Positions 14,382 to 27,689 of a stretch of DNA of 64,000 nt are shown here, in pieces (the stretch's first letter is position 1; the number at the start of each line of letters is the position of its first letter). The position numbers were made by a program, and so were the translations under genes. A model generated the notes under the pieces. That model was not told where the DNA came from and did not search any database. It saw only the letters and a program-made list of their open reading frames with translations. Source of the stretch: Limanda limanda. Its lineage: Eukaryota > Chordata > Actinopteri > Pleuronectiformes > Pleuronectidae. Location of the stretch: NCBI RefSeq assembly GCF_963576545.1, contig NC_083639.1, forward strand, positions 17,237,118-17,301,117, in the 5' to 3' direction.

Positions 14382-16772
14382 GTTAAATATGAATGTGCAT
14401 TTTAGTTTTTTTCAAGCTGTGTTTATTCATGTGTGTCCTTTCTATCTGTGGATTTGTATGTGCACGGGCCTGAATACTTTATCATATTTCTATGTGTGTG
14501 TGTGTGTGTGTGTCTCTGTACTCCTGTGTTTGTGTGTGTTTGTGTGCTCCATGGAGGAATTGGAAATATGACCTGAGGACCTGGAAGAGTGTATGTGCGT
14601 TGCAGTCAAATGTATATGTGTGAGCAGGCATTGGTATTCTGCCAGGTTAGTTTATTAAGGCTTGACCAACAACTGAGTAGGAATAGAGTTTTTATTTGAC
14701 CCATTAGGTGTCTTTCACCAACATACACCTCAACTGGCATCTTCCAGGGGAACCTTCAGGAGAACCTTGAGGAGAACTGAGGAAATACTGAGCAGCATTT
14801 TGTACATCGTTCCCTCTCTACTGCTATAATGTGCCTGGCTCTTGCTGCTGTTGCTAAAAACCTACCTACTGAATCTAAAAGTAGAGATGATTTTCAAATT
14901 ACTGTTACTGTTACTTAACACCTCTAATGGATTCATCAAGTATTTTCCAGTACTTTCCTATCAGAAATACTGCTGTAATATTTAGTATCTTTTAGCCACT
15001 CTAGTGATAGCACAGGCGGATGTCAACCAGCCGACCCTTCTATATACCTAGAGAATTAGAAGGATTTCTTTTAAAAACTTGATAAAGATATTCAAGGTTT
15101 TTAGGATATTAATTCCATTCACTCTTATGATGCTCAGATTTTCCTTTTGCTTAGCGCAACCAGCAGGTCAAAGTTTTCTCTGTAGGTTGTCAACAGCTGC
15201 TGGATGTTATTGAATAAAAACTTCATCTCCAGATAACACACTCTAATGGCTTTAATCATTTTCTGACGTTTTAACAAGACCCATTACCAGCTCAAAAATT
15301 TGAATTGTGCAAACCTTTGGTTTATGAACAAATGATCACAAAGCATTACCATCATTTGTCTTCAATGCCAATTAGCAAATGTGAGCATACGGACATAATC
15401 AACTAAGGATTACGGTTGGGTACCTCGGCTTAGTTTTAGGTGCAAAAGAATTAAACTGCTTCTTTTACTTGAACAGACTATGAGAGTCATTCTTAGAGTC
15501 TGTAATACTGCTGCAACCTACTAATAGAAAAGTACAATTACAAAAGTGAATCAATATCAATATTCCCTCAAATACATAACGGATTAAAAATAAATATCCA
15601 TTCAAGTGTAAAACAACAAACTGTTTGTAAACTTTACTTTAAAACATGATATAATTTAAAGCTCTAGTAGACTTTTACTTTTATTGAACTTGTACATATT
15701 AAAAAGGGACAGTGTAGGCTACATTAATTAATATGAGCACAATGGTTCATATAAATGTACCCGAGTCTCTTATAATGATACTTATACCGCATACCCGCTG
15801 CAAAAGAAACCACCCATGACATTTGTTATTGCTTTGGTGTTAACAAGAGGCTGCTTAAATACCATAGTGAGTTGGCTTTGCACTCCATTCTTGATGCAGA
15901 GTTTCAAATTAAGGTCCGCAGGCTAAATTTGTTCAGTTCACATGCCTGCTGAACCAGATGGCCCCAACTAACGATCTCTTAGTCCAAGAGAAATAAGGAA
16001 TGTGATAATTATTCTCTATTTCCAAATTTTTTATATTTTAGTTTTAACAATGTTCATTTGCAAGAAATTCAACACAAATGTCCGAGGTGTTTGTGATCAG
16101 TGCATCAGTGTAAAACATACAAACACTCAAGTAACTCGGAGGTTCAAGGATTTATGCAAACATAGACGAAAAAATAAATAAAAATATGTTTCACAGACGC
16201 TCTCATCTTGCTCAATTCTCCACGTGCCCCGCTGACTCCGTCTGACAAAAGAGAAGCTGAGGCTAACACCCACTCTCCTCACCTCGCAGATCACTTCCCC
16301 CCGGTGCTTGTCTGACAGAAACAGCAGCCTCGTCTCTCTTTTCAATAGAACCAAAAACTAACAAGCAAAGTTTGGCCTGCCAGAGCGCAGCAGTGGATGG
16401 GAACTTCTTGTCAAGTTGAAAGAAAGTAAGCACTGGACTAAATTTCCCCTGGGTCAAACACTGCCTACATTCTCCCACACTAAATCATACATCACATCAC
16501 AAGCAACACGGGTCCGCGGGAGCCTAAACATTAGCCACATTACACTTGAAGTGCCCTCAACCCAACGTGCTGTTTTTACTACAGGCAGTGTCAAATAAGA
16601 ACTGTTTACCGAGCGGCTGTCCTTTCCCAGGGACCAACATCCTACCAGCTTTATTGATCCCAATTTGCTGGTTGAGAGTAAAGAGCAGGTACGGTAACAA
16701 ACACTCACAGCAGAGTCCAGAGCCTGAACGAAGCAAGTGAGGTAACCAGAGGCTCATATGACACTAAATACA

Positions 16773-16794
16773 ACACACACACACACACACACAC
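16773..16794. repeat. (AC)11 microsatellite
   Basis: A short uninterrupted CA run within intron 5. Confidence 0.92.
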
Positions 16795-17268
16795 ATGCAA
16801 ACCCACAGAAGAGTACAAGACCAACCAAGGAAGAGAGGCAATCATACAGAGCTTGGTGTTTTTTTATAGTCACTGCACGTAGGTTTTGTGTGTGCGTATG
16901 TGTGTGTGCAAACATGGTGGCGTTTAGAATGTGTGCAGACTCCTGAGAGTGTGCGCTGACAGACACTGAAGATCCACTTTCCTTTATTCTATCCTTCCTC
17001 CGAGACAGGAGCACACTTCTGAATTAGCTCTATCAGCAGCGCAGCCATCTATCATGCTGACAGTCACACGGGGCGTTGACACCAGCACTCAGTGCGAGTG
17101 GAGGTGTCTCTGCTGATATACACTGAAAACTATAATGTGTATATATTAACCAATGGCCTGGCGTTAACACGAGTCTCATGTGGTCTGCATATTGAATTCA
17201 CGCTGCCACAGGGCTGTTTAACCCAAGGCTCCAGAGGGGCCAGACCTCAACTCAACTCCCAAGCTTCC

Positions 17269-17272
<4 letters not shown>

Positions 17273-17336
<64 letters not shown>
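17273..17336. repeat. (TG)32 microsatellite
   Basis: 64 bp of perfect TG repeats, ending in a TGGTGGGG stretch. In the transcript it reads as CA repeats about 755 nt downstream of the exon 5 donor. Confidence 0.97.
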
Positions 17337-17337
<1 letters not shown>

Positions 17338-17850
17338 TGGGGAATGGGCCATAAGCAGGCTAACCATACAGCTGTCAGCCTACACCTTTGAACACAACAG
17401 CTGCAGAGTGCACAAGGTGAGCACTCTACAATGTGTGCAGGGGGTGGCAAAGTAAAACAGTGCAGCAGTACACAAAGGAAAAGTGAGAGACATGCACACA
17501 CACGGAAGAAGGGACACAAACACACATCATATATCAATCAGCTTTCAATGCACACACACACACAGACACAGACACACACAGGAAGCTGCACCTGCTCATT
17601 AGCTCTGACGGAAAGAACAAAGGGAACAGATTTCTTGCACTCCACCTTGGCTCTCTCTCTCTCTTTGTGTCTCTGTTCTATCGCTCCTGTGCTAAACTGT
17701 GCAGTTAAATCTCCATCTACTGTAAACGGCAGCCGAAGCCGTCGTGTGTTTTCTCAAGGTTTTCCTTAACTCCTGTCTGGCTGTGGTATCAGTCAGAGCC
17801 TGGCGAGACACTGGCGCCGTGTAGAGGCTAACGGAGAAGTAAGACTGCGG

Positions 17851-17923
17851 TTACATGTGTCCGATTGAAACCCGATTTCTGGCGTTGTCGGGTTTCAATC
17901 GAAGATCCATTTCATGTAACTCC
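17851..17923. repeat. hairpin-forming palindrome, MITE-like fragment
   Basis: The arms CGATTGAAACCCGA (17862-17875) and TCGGGTTTCAATCG (17888-17901) are perfect inverted copies with a 12-nt spacer. Outside them TTACATG at 17851-17857 is mirrored by CATGTAA about 17 nt beyond the right arm, so the symmetry extends imperfectly. This shape is typical of a MITE end or a solo palindromic element. It starts about 170 nt from the exon 5 donor. Confidence 0.7.
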
Positions 17924-18090
17924 ACAAATCTAGATTTCTTGTGTCCGACTGAAGTCAGATAACCACCCCCAGATAAGTAGATCGGATTTGGCTGTAGTGT
18001 GTTTCCACGGACAGCATCAGGTATCAGGGATAAGCATAAATGGATCTGGAGGGAAACAGGAAACAAGACAAACAGTGATTTCGTGCTTAC

Positions 18091-18246
18091 ATGGAAGGAG
18101 GCTCTCTCCTCTCTGTCCAGGGGTTGTGTGACAAACATGTTGCCGCTGATGGGATCTATGTTGTAGATGCCACTCGGGGGCTGATCGGCTCCTGCTCCTG
18201 TGATGCTGTAGCGGATGCCGGAATCTTTATCCTGATCGGAGCGGAT
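18091..18246 (-). CDS. cdh4: cdh4 exon 5: core of EC1 adhesive domain
   Basis: This 156-nt exon (52 codons, phase 0 at both ends) encodes mature residues 24-75 of EC1, the domain that makes the homophilic strand-swapped contact. The sequence begins [17 protein letters not shown] and continues through GADQPP, the Ile-Asp-Pro-Ile-Ser-Gly strand and [12 protein letters not shown]. Counting from Asp1 in exon 4, the LDRE motif places Asp67 and Glu69 at the positions used as calcium ligands at the EC1-EC2 junction. The GADQPP loop is typical of type I cadherins. The acceptor is TTTCTGTGTCTTCAG|ATC and the donor is CAT|GTAAGC. The length equals that of exon 5 in other type I cadherin genes. No unusual residues are seen in the calcium or core positions. 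Confidence 0.96.
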
Positions 18247-19249
18247 CTGAAGACACAGAAACAGAGAAACACGTTGAAAAAGATAAGAAAGTTTTCACTC
18301 GCGGTTTTACAGGTTTTCAACAAAGGGCACAAATTGTTCGGAGCAGTTGAAGGGACATAAATTGTCAAAAAGAATTGTGTGAAATAAAAAGTTTGAGAAC
18401 GCACAGAGAGTACATTGGATTTTTGAAAGACACGTTGATGATAACATTTCCATTGTAAGCTTTCTTTGACACGTTGAACCCAAAGGCTGAGGAAGAAAAT
18501 AGAAAATTGCACAATGTGCAGCGAGGCAAATAGATTCCACTGTCAGAGGATTTTATCTGACCTGTTGAGTTTTTTGGTTTACTTTCAGGGCAGTTTCTCA
18601 GCAGACCTTGACTAAGTGTGAAAAGACATGATTGCAGCTATGAAAGTCTCTGTCTGGATGATGTGAAACTGATGTGATTCTCAACTACAAAGTGTCTGAC
18701 TTGACTTGTATATCTAAATGTTCCTGCTACACCTTCAACTTATATCACACACAATGAATGAAACTAAGAAAGACTGTTATATTTTACACGTTTCTATTTG
18801 AATGCCTCCTCTGCCACAGCTGTGAAATCATTAACACTTGAGCTCAGCACCTTGCCGACTTTAAAGAACACGAAAGGATAAAGAACTGTTGTATTTGAGA
18901 CAGCGTTAATGATTTTCAATGGGCTGCAAAGAATCGACTGTGACACCGTACTGTTTCCCAGATGATGGGACTGAGAGTGTTACCATTATAAAGCAGACAC
19001 ACACAGAATCTCACCTCTGCACCAAGCTTCGAATAAATCACCTGGATAAAATAGGTGCTTGGAGGTAGATTTTACTCATATATTCATTTCATTAATAATT
19101 GAAGTGTCTGTATAGGTGTTGAATGCCATGGTTTGAGATTGTGGGACATGTTGGGTGAGGAGATTGTTACACTCTCATGTCTCTACAGTAAACATGGAGC
19201 AACGATTGGCAGCTGGGTACCTCAACTTAGAATAGCCAGAACCTTCAAA

Positions 19250-19823
19250 CAGCTAACAAATGTACAAATAACTAGATCAAAATGTACTCAAGTAAAACCA
19301 GAACAAATTCCTAATTGTGAAGAAAATTGGAATAAAGTAATATTATTACAGACATTCTTCTCCAAATTTCTGATTATTTCCCCTTTAGGTGGCTTGAATA
19401 CTTAGTCGTAAGTACTTGCTTTTGAATCTACTTCAAGTATTACAAGTGAAAGTACTTGCTGAGTGAGCCTAGTACCCAATGCAACAATCTACTATACTAC
19501 TACACACCAGTGATGCTGCTGCAGGTGCACTTTGCGCTCATTGAAAGAGGCGGGGTCTAATGTTACCTGTCCGCTCTGATTGGACAAGTGGATTAATTCC
19601 CCTCTCTCTTTTGATTACTTTTGAAAAATACATAAAAACAAAATAAACATGCAACCCAATGCATTGTAAAAATGTAGTGGAGTAGGAGGTACAGTTTTTG
19701 CTGATATATGTAATGGAGTAAAAGGGAAACAAACTGAAAATAAATGTTGCTTAGGTACAGATTTGTGAAACTGTACTGGAATACAGTAATAAAGTAAATG
19801 CATTTTGTCAAATCCCACCACTG
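19250..19823. mobile_element. decayed non-autonomous hAT-type element
   Basis: The right end reads CAAATCCCACCACTG, the reverse complement of a CAGTGGTGG start typical of a hAT group common in fish. Inside are repeated GTACTCAAGTAAAA and AGTACTTGCTTTTG units characteristic of that group, plus CCTGTCCGCTCTGATTGG. The left terminus near 19250 is not clear and no target-site duplication was identified. There is no transposase frame. Confidence 0.5.
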
Positions 19824-21426
19824 TTTACCTCTTTCAAACAATACACATCAGTGGAAGGGAGTAAAATCACATAGTCGTCTTAAAGACAAACAGTAATTAA
19901 GCAAAATATGATCCTTCAGTCCACCAAAGGAAATGATTATATATTTCTATCCCAATTTTCATTTGAATGTGTTGTTTTCATCATCGACAGAAATGCAAGA
20001 GCTTGTGACTCACAAACCATGAACACACACTTCAAGACAAATTGCACTTTCATTTTAATTTGACTGTTTAATTAAAGCACACCACTGCTGGTGAATTCAA
20101 TTATTATAATGTCCCCTAAGCTTAAGAACAGGATCTGAATAAGATACCGAATAAAATGAATTGTATAGAAAATTTGACTTTTTTATTTCTTTAGCTATTT
20201 TGGCTGAGATGCCTTATTAATCAAACAATGCTGCAGCTCCTTCTTCGGGATTGTGAAGTTGTAAAACTACAAATTATTTCATAATGAATAGGTCTGATAA
20301 CTGAGGATCATTTATGGGAGGCGGAACTTTGCTGTTTTCTCATTTCAAACCCCAGAAATCACCCCATGGCTACACTGAAGATTGGTCCAGTACAATACAG
20401 CTTTGGTATAAATTTTTAACTATGATGCGATTACTGTGTTTTTATTTAATCACTGAAATTACACGAATCTTTTTCAAATAGTAGCACTTAATGAGTCACT
20501 AAACCCAGTATTTTAGGGCTCATGTTAAGTTGCCTAACACAAACATATTTAGGATATGACTAAATGGCTGTTTTTCTTTTGAAAAATTTGAGATAAATTA
20601 TTAAAATTGCAGCTGATTAAGCTTAAGCTGTCACTAGTGTTTAAAAAAAACGATTTTTGGATCCTGGACCAGTTTATTGTCTCTTTCAGTTCCAAATATC
20701 CTCATGTCATGTCTTGTATCCTCATATCCTCGTCTTTTCTCCGATTTCACCTTCAGCTTCTGGAAGACACTGAGTTGAGTGTTGTTGTTTTTTTAGTTGG
20801 GACCGCATCATCACTATGGCTACAAGTCAGAGGTAATGATCACACAGTGAAATGGAGAAAAAAACAGAACAGGTCTTTTTCTTCTTTCTCTTGCCTTCCT
20901 ATGCAATTGTCCTGGTCTGTGGGGCTGCAGATCATGCATGAAAATGAAATTACTTCATCCGTTCAGCAATGACGTGGCTTCTGCATAAAACATCTCTCTG
21001 TTTGAACATGATACCCTCCCTCTTAATTTACACCACAGCCTCCTCACACCCACGCTGTAGCACTCCACTGTGAGCGTTCATACCCGCAATTTATATTTCA
21101 CACCAGATCCGGTGGATCCTGCTGGCTAAGGTGTAATGTACAGTATTGTGTAATCCAATCTTTCAATGCACTGCTGTACTTGGTATACATCTAATCACTG
21201 TAGCATGACAATGATACTGCACGACTAATTGCATGTATTATTCACAGCGCCCACCATCTGCCAATCAAAGGGGGATGAAGTTATATTATAAATAATAACA
21301 TAATTTGACCATTCACCCTCATCATCGGTATCATCTGTTTGGATAACAGATAGATAATGTGGAGCAGAACAGATGGATCATGCATTTCAGTAACAAGAGT
21401 ATGCCTGAGAAATCCTCTGTCTTATC

Positions 21427-22299
21427 GGTGAAGGCAGGGGCGGCTCCTGGCATAGGCGAAGTAGGCGGTTGCCTAGGGCGCAAAATGCCGAGAGGGCGGC
21501 ACAAGGGACTGATTTATCATGACGTGACACATGCAATATAAACCAAAACATTCACATCACAACATCATCTTCTAAACCCGGGGACGCACCGGAGATAGAA
21601 GCGCTGTTGATTACAATAAATAGGTCTAAAAAATATATGTATTGTGTTTGACTGTCCAGTACTGTTCATATTCATTACATTTAAAAAGCAGACATAAAGG
21701 TAACTTAAAAGTTACTTTCCCTAGTAACTAATTACTTTTGATATACAGTAAATGGTGGGGTAAATCAATTACTTTTAAAAGAAGTGACTAGTAACTGTAA
21801 CTAATTACTAATTTTCAGTAACTTGCCAAACACTGCTTAATCCACACATTTGTCAGTTGTGTCTAAACAGACAGAAACACACAAGCACATACTCTCTTGT
21901 GTGTGTGTGTGGGGGGGCGTGTTAGACTGTGGTAAGAGTTGAAGATGAGTCAAAAAAGGATTAAATTATCAGGTGCACGATTCAGAAAGCGCAGCAAAGT
22001 AGGGGAGGAGAAGAAAGAACAATATAGAGGTAGAATCACCCCAATTCATCATTAATGTTTATTTTTGTCGACATGACATGATATGCTGTCAGTACAGCTG
22101 AGTTCAGACTTTTTATATTTTTATTATATATTTTTATTATTTTTTATAGCTTACAATTTTGTCTGCCTGTGTGTGCATCTGTATACAGTCCAAAAGTTCT
22201 TGGGGATGCATGACAATTTGCGTGTGTATGTTGGGGGGGGCGCCATTCTGAAACCCCGCCTAGGGCGCCAACATTGCCAGGGCCGGCCCTGGGTGAAGG
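21427..22299. mobile_element. non-autonomous hAT transposon with 8-bp target-site duplication
   Basis: The element runs 21435-22291 (857 bp) and is flanked by identical 8-bp direct repeats GGTGAAGG at 21427-21434 and 22292-22299, the duplication size made by hAT transposases. The terminal inverted repeats are CAGGGGCGGCTCCTGGCA on the left and CAGGGCCGGCCCTGGCA on the right (reverse complement), followed inward on both sides by a CCTAGGGCGC-type motif. No transposase frame exists, so it must have moved in trans. The middle carries a second, nested hAT-like fragment. The identical duplications suggest a fairly recent insertion. Confidence 0.9.
21700..21835. mobile_element. nested hAT-like fragment inside the larger hAT
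   Basis: The segment has repeated TAACTAATTAC and AGTAACT units and ends in AGTAACTTGCCAAACACTG, close to the reverse complement of the CAGTGTTGGGCAAGTTACT terminus of another common fish hAT group. Only this end is recognisable; the other terminus is lost or diverged. Confidence 0.55.
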
Positions 22300-23465
22300 A
22301 GACAAACATTGTTAGGCTTCACTGTTCAAAACAACAGGAAATGAAGTGAGGCTCACCATGAAGAGATCCATCTGCTCCAGTTGCAGAGACATGCAAAATA
22401 AAAAAAAAAATAAAAAAAGCTCCGCCACCCTGCATCTGCTATTTCTGCATTTAAGGATTTCTTGAGTGCATAACAGTTGGCCTGTGACCATGTGTGTGTG
22501 TGTGTGTGGTGAAATGTTTGACAGGTAAGAGATTCTCTATGTGCAGACCAAAGCGCGGATCAAAAGGACCAGCTCAGTTCAATAATTCACAGGGCCGTCA
22601 TGCGGCAAAAACACACATGAAATTTTCACCTGCCACGGGTTTCTGCTGGAGCGTCCGGACATGTGCGCGGTTGCGTGTCTGAGTGTGTGTGTGTGTGTTG
22701 AGTGAGATTTGTCTCTTGAACTGGAACTTCAAAGCCAGCCAAGTGGAGTTGGTGTAATAGCCCCGAGAGGAGACAAAGGAGCTTTTACATGTCATACGGT
22801 CTGTGCTTCCACAACTGCTTAAAATTCCACATCAAGGCCACCTGAGACCTGATGTCACATTCACCAGTGTCTCTTAATGAAGAGTCTTCATATCAATAAA
22901 TTGAATAAATGAAGAAGAGACGCTGCTGGGAGTCCAGGGAATCCCATGAGTGACAACTGCTCAATTGAGCCATTTGAATTGAATGCTTATGATGAAAGCT
23001 TGGTCTTTTTTTCTCTCTCTCTCTCCTTTCTCTCCCTCTCTTTCTCTCTATCTATTGCCATCTTTCATTCTGTCGCTCACTTTAGTATCTCCTGGCAGAT
23101 AGAATGGCTACAAATCACACCAAGAATAGCAGAGAGACTCAGATGCAAAGGACTTAACTAGCTGTCTCTCTTCGTCAGATCCGACCAGACATCAGATAAG
23201 TGACCTATTTGTAGCTCTTTGACTATGATTTCCTTGATTACTGACAACTGCTGGGATCCTGTGGGACAAGCTATCAGCGTGAGACGAAAAGATGGAGAAG
23301 GATGGAGGGAAGGAGACGCGGGGAGAGAAAACAATGGGGAGTTGGGGGAAAATTAGATGAAGAATTAGCGTTCTATTAAAACTCCTCAGGGTGACGCACG
23401 GCACAAAAACTGATAGAAGGAACGGAACGGAAAGGAATACATTTCCATTTATTGAGCGTAGTAGC

Positions 23466-23560
23466 CGGCTGCCTAATTAGCGCACTGTGAAGTTTTACTC
23501 GGTCCACATCTCATTAAATTGATCCAACCCTCTATGATCACCCTATTTGCATTGATAGCT
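23466..23560. promoter_or_regulatory. candidate intronic enhancer with homeodomain and octamer motifs
   Basis: A segment free of repeats contains the palindrome CTAATTAG (23473-23480), a TCATTAAATT stretch, and the octamer ATTTGCAT (23545-23552), which is the POU-factor site ATGCAAAT on the other strand. R-cadherin is developmentally regulated in neural tissue, so an intronic enhancer is plausible. Motif presence alone is weak evidence. Confidence 0.25.
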
Positions 23561-26500
23561 TGATGCCGACATAAACAGGGAAAAATCTGCCGCTTATTTG
23601 ATAGGACTCTTTTCATCCATTTACATGTTGGACTTGTTTTGGAGCAAAAATGAACAAAACAGCATTCAGAGAAGCAAAGAACGATCACGTTCGAAGCTGT
23701 GGTTCCCCGGCTGTGTTCTGCTTCCAGCCAACAACAATCATTCAACCAGCAGGAAGTCATTAAAGGACAATGTGCTGCAGGCACCCATGGGATCATTAAG
23801 GGTTACTGTCTGCAATGGGCTAATGTCACACAATAAATGAGTACTCTGTGTACTACACTCTTTGATAGCCTCTTGTCTTGTCTCTATGGTGTTGGCCTTT
23901 GACAGATCTCTCTCTCACTCTTTATTTTATAACTTTTTATGGGCTCTGTCACCTCTCTTTGCCTTGAAGACACATCACACAACTCCCACTGGTTATGGCT
24001 ACAGCAGTAAACCAGGGGTTCATTCAGCAGACCCGCTTATTCATTCAACGCAATCTGTGAACACTCACCTACACTATCAGAGGACAATGCTCCTTATTCT
24101 TTACCACTGATGATCACGTCTTTAAATTGATCTAAAGCCCAAGGGGACCGGATGTCAATGTATGAAAATATCACACATGGATGTAAAGTGCAGGTGAATA
24201 AGTCTCCTACTGTCTGGAAATAAGAAGATTCATTACTACAAATACAGCCAGTTCAACTAAATCATGTCCATTTAACCTGCTATGTAAAGGTCAAGTCTTT
24301 ACATATCAACTTTAGAGTCTGATCGATAGGAACCACTTGAAAAGGCTTCAGGGAAAATACTCTGACTCTGACTTTTGACCCAAATCAACAATAATATTAC
24401 AGTTTGCGTTAAGCTTATTGAGAAAAAAATAATTAGTTCATGAGAGGTAATGATTACAATACACATTCCTTGGAGCACAAACATAATAATTTAAGTTCAT
24501 TGCACATAAAATAGATTTTTTTGGACTATTTTTTTCTTTAATATTTAAAATCAAGTTAAATCCAATTTGCAAAGAATAAGTTTCATTTTAATAAAAAATA
24601 GAACATTTGTTACAGAATAGAAAACAACAGAGAGGTTCAGTTAAATGAAGGCATACAAATAAGGTTGCATCTATCTTGATCACTGGTTTCATGCAACACC
24701 AGGTAAACATTGCGAGCGTCAGTACCATGTTGCCTGACCAACAGGTGCATGCTGGGTACTGGCTATCTGCTAAAATATTAAAGGTGGACCCATCACCTGT
24801 GGCTTCTTCTGATATCAGTGAGGTGTGCATCGACTTTTTGTTGTTTTTGACTATCAGTGTTGAGATTGCAGAGTTCACTTGGCTCAGTGTTTGAGAACTG
24901 AGTGAGCTCTACAGTGAGACAGAGAGGCTGAGTGGCCTGGGTGTATTTTACACGAGCAGAGGATGAACGAGCAGAGAAGTTGGATTTATAGCAGATTGGA
25001 CCTCACAGAGTGATGTTCAGAGAGGTGAGTGCAACCAATGACTGATTGTTGTGCATCAAGAACTGTGTTATGCAACAGCATTTAGTCAACTGCAGCTGCT
25101 GTGGAGATTAATGTTGCTTTTATATCTCTGCCTTTCCTGCTGCTTTATTCTGCTGTTAATATTATAAGAAGTGACAGGCTATTTGATAAATGTAGCTGAA
25201 TATATACATGAAAAGTGTTTCTATTATTCTGTCCACCCCATTTGGATATCAATCAAAGCAGGTTAGATAACAGGAACACTTCACTATAATGCAGTGCAGC
25301 TCAACACCTCCACAAACTACATCCTGCAGAATGACCAAACAGTTGAATCAGCAACTCTCTGGAACAACTCCAATAAAGACTAATCATTATAACCTTCACA
25401 AGGTGAAGGATTTATTGCAGGACTGTTGTATTAGGATTGTATTAGTTATAGCTTGGTGTGCCGTATGAAAAAAGAATATATATCTGGAATTATCAGTTGT
25501 ACACACAGGCTGCAAAGTGCCAGACTGGAATTTATAGGTTGTTGTTGATGCTGTTCTCACCTGAAAACAAATATGTGCTTTGAAATACCTGGTAGCCTTC
25601 ATATTGTTATCATGCTACATTAATATCACCACACATCGCCCTTTTACAAATGTAATGTATTGATGTATATTTTAACTGACTCCTTTAGTTCTTTGTGTGA
25701 ACATTTTTTGTAAAAATAATCTTTTATATTTGTTACACTTGGGTATGTTTTATTTAAGTATTTAAGTTAAGTTCTTTTACTCAAATGGAAGTTTCCTGAA
25801 CTAAAAAAACAACCTGAGGCAACATAAACCTGCAGTGCTTCCAGTGACGAGCGAACGGAATTAATTAGAGGCCTTCACTGTGATTAGCATTGTTTTATTA
25901 TTTTGTGAAGAAAAAAACATGGCTTACTTCGGTATTTAAAAAAATTTAATAACTTGATACTGACAAAACTATTCAGCTCTTAACTATTTCCTTATTTTGT
26001 TAAAATGTATTTATATATCAACAAGAAAATATTATTCACCATTCTATATTTTCATTATTGGTCTATTTCATGCATGATGTTTTTGAATTTATCAACAAAT
26101 GTGTTTTGTTTGACAACAAGTAAGAAGTCATGTTCATACATTATTCGCATTTAAAATTCTTGATGCTTCATGCTTAAAAACACAGCTATCACAAATCTCC
26201 ACAAAATCTGCCACTTTTTTCTGTTCTGCTCTACACAATCATTTAAATTGCCTTTAAATACTGTGCTGCTAATACATTTTGGTACCTTGAGATTGGTCAA
26301 ATTCGAGGCATATATTAAAAAACCAAGTCACATGCAAAATATGGAAAAAAACAACAACACATGGCAGTCTGGTGCAAGGGATATCATTTCCTACGTTTCA
26401 AGGATGGTTAATATGCAGTAGATAAAAGCAGTAAAGGCAAACTGAGATGAATAAGGGAAGGAAGGGATGCCAACCACTCAGGGCAAAGACTGACTATGAC

Positions 26501-27689
26501 TGAACCCTTCTGGCAGCCTCTCAGTCACGCTTAAGCTGTCATAGCTGTCAAACATAATTAAGAGAGCGTCTGCCAAATATCTGGATGCCTTTAATAGAAA
26601 CTACCTACTGACTGGATGCCTCACACACTTAGAGGCCTGTTTTTCTCCCGGAGTGGGAGACAGTCTCCCACTCTGAGCCCATATAACACAAAAGTGGTGT
26701 TGAAAACGTCATTCTACAAAATTTGAATAATGAGAGAAACAGTTCTGAGTCAGGATTAGTTTCAGGTTTCTCTTTACACATCTGATGGCCGTCTCTTCGT
26801 GTAGAACCACTTTAAGCGGCGAGCAATCAGTAATTCTCTGACTTTTTGAAAATAAGGTTTAAGGTCTAGTCATTTCAGCTGCAAGCTCATGTGCTCTATT
26901 TTTACTCTGCATTAGACTACTATCATTTTTATGCTGCTGCTTGTCGACTTGGGGAATTGCTGGCAAGCTATTCACTATTTTTCAAACACGGCCTCAGCTT
27001 TTTGTAGATTTTCATAGCAGATTCAAAGCAGGTCTGGCAACTTCGTTTTAGATTTAGAGAAAGAAAATGACACCATCATGCTGGAATAGACTAAATCTAC
27101 TATATGTAATGGTTTGACTTTAGTATTGCTGTTGGGGTTAAAATACTCCGATCTAACAATAAACCTCATGGGGATGCTGAAATGGCTGCTAAACATAAGT
27201 CACTGTGAATGGGGGAGTTGCTATGTTAAACAGCATTATCAAAAGAATCTGTGCATCTGAGAGCGACACATGCATCCTTGAAAATTGCTTAGTTTGATAA
27301 CGTCTCATCTTTCCCTGCTGTTCCACACTATCTGTTTTCTCTTTGTTGAACATGAGGGAAATGGCAAAACTACATGCTTTTTAACTTCCTCTTAAATTTC
27401 AGTTTTGCATTTCTTTGATCCCTCCTGCTGTGCGCTTGTCACTCTTCAAAGCTGATGTGCCCTACTTTTGATAGGGAGAGGAATTCAAATAGTCTGATAG
27501 GCCATCCACACAAACCTCAGACAAAATGACACAGGAGGAAATAGGAAGCAGAGGATGGAAGAAAAAGAGAGACATTTTTCCAATTAGGGAAAATATGTTT
27601 CTTTTGCCAACCTTCAATCTTTCCTTCCTGTAAAATACATCTAGAATTACCTCCATTTGGTTTGATGCCCCCACCAATCTTAAGCTGCT

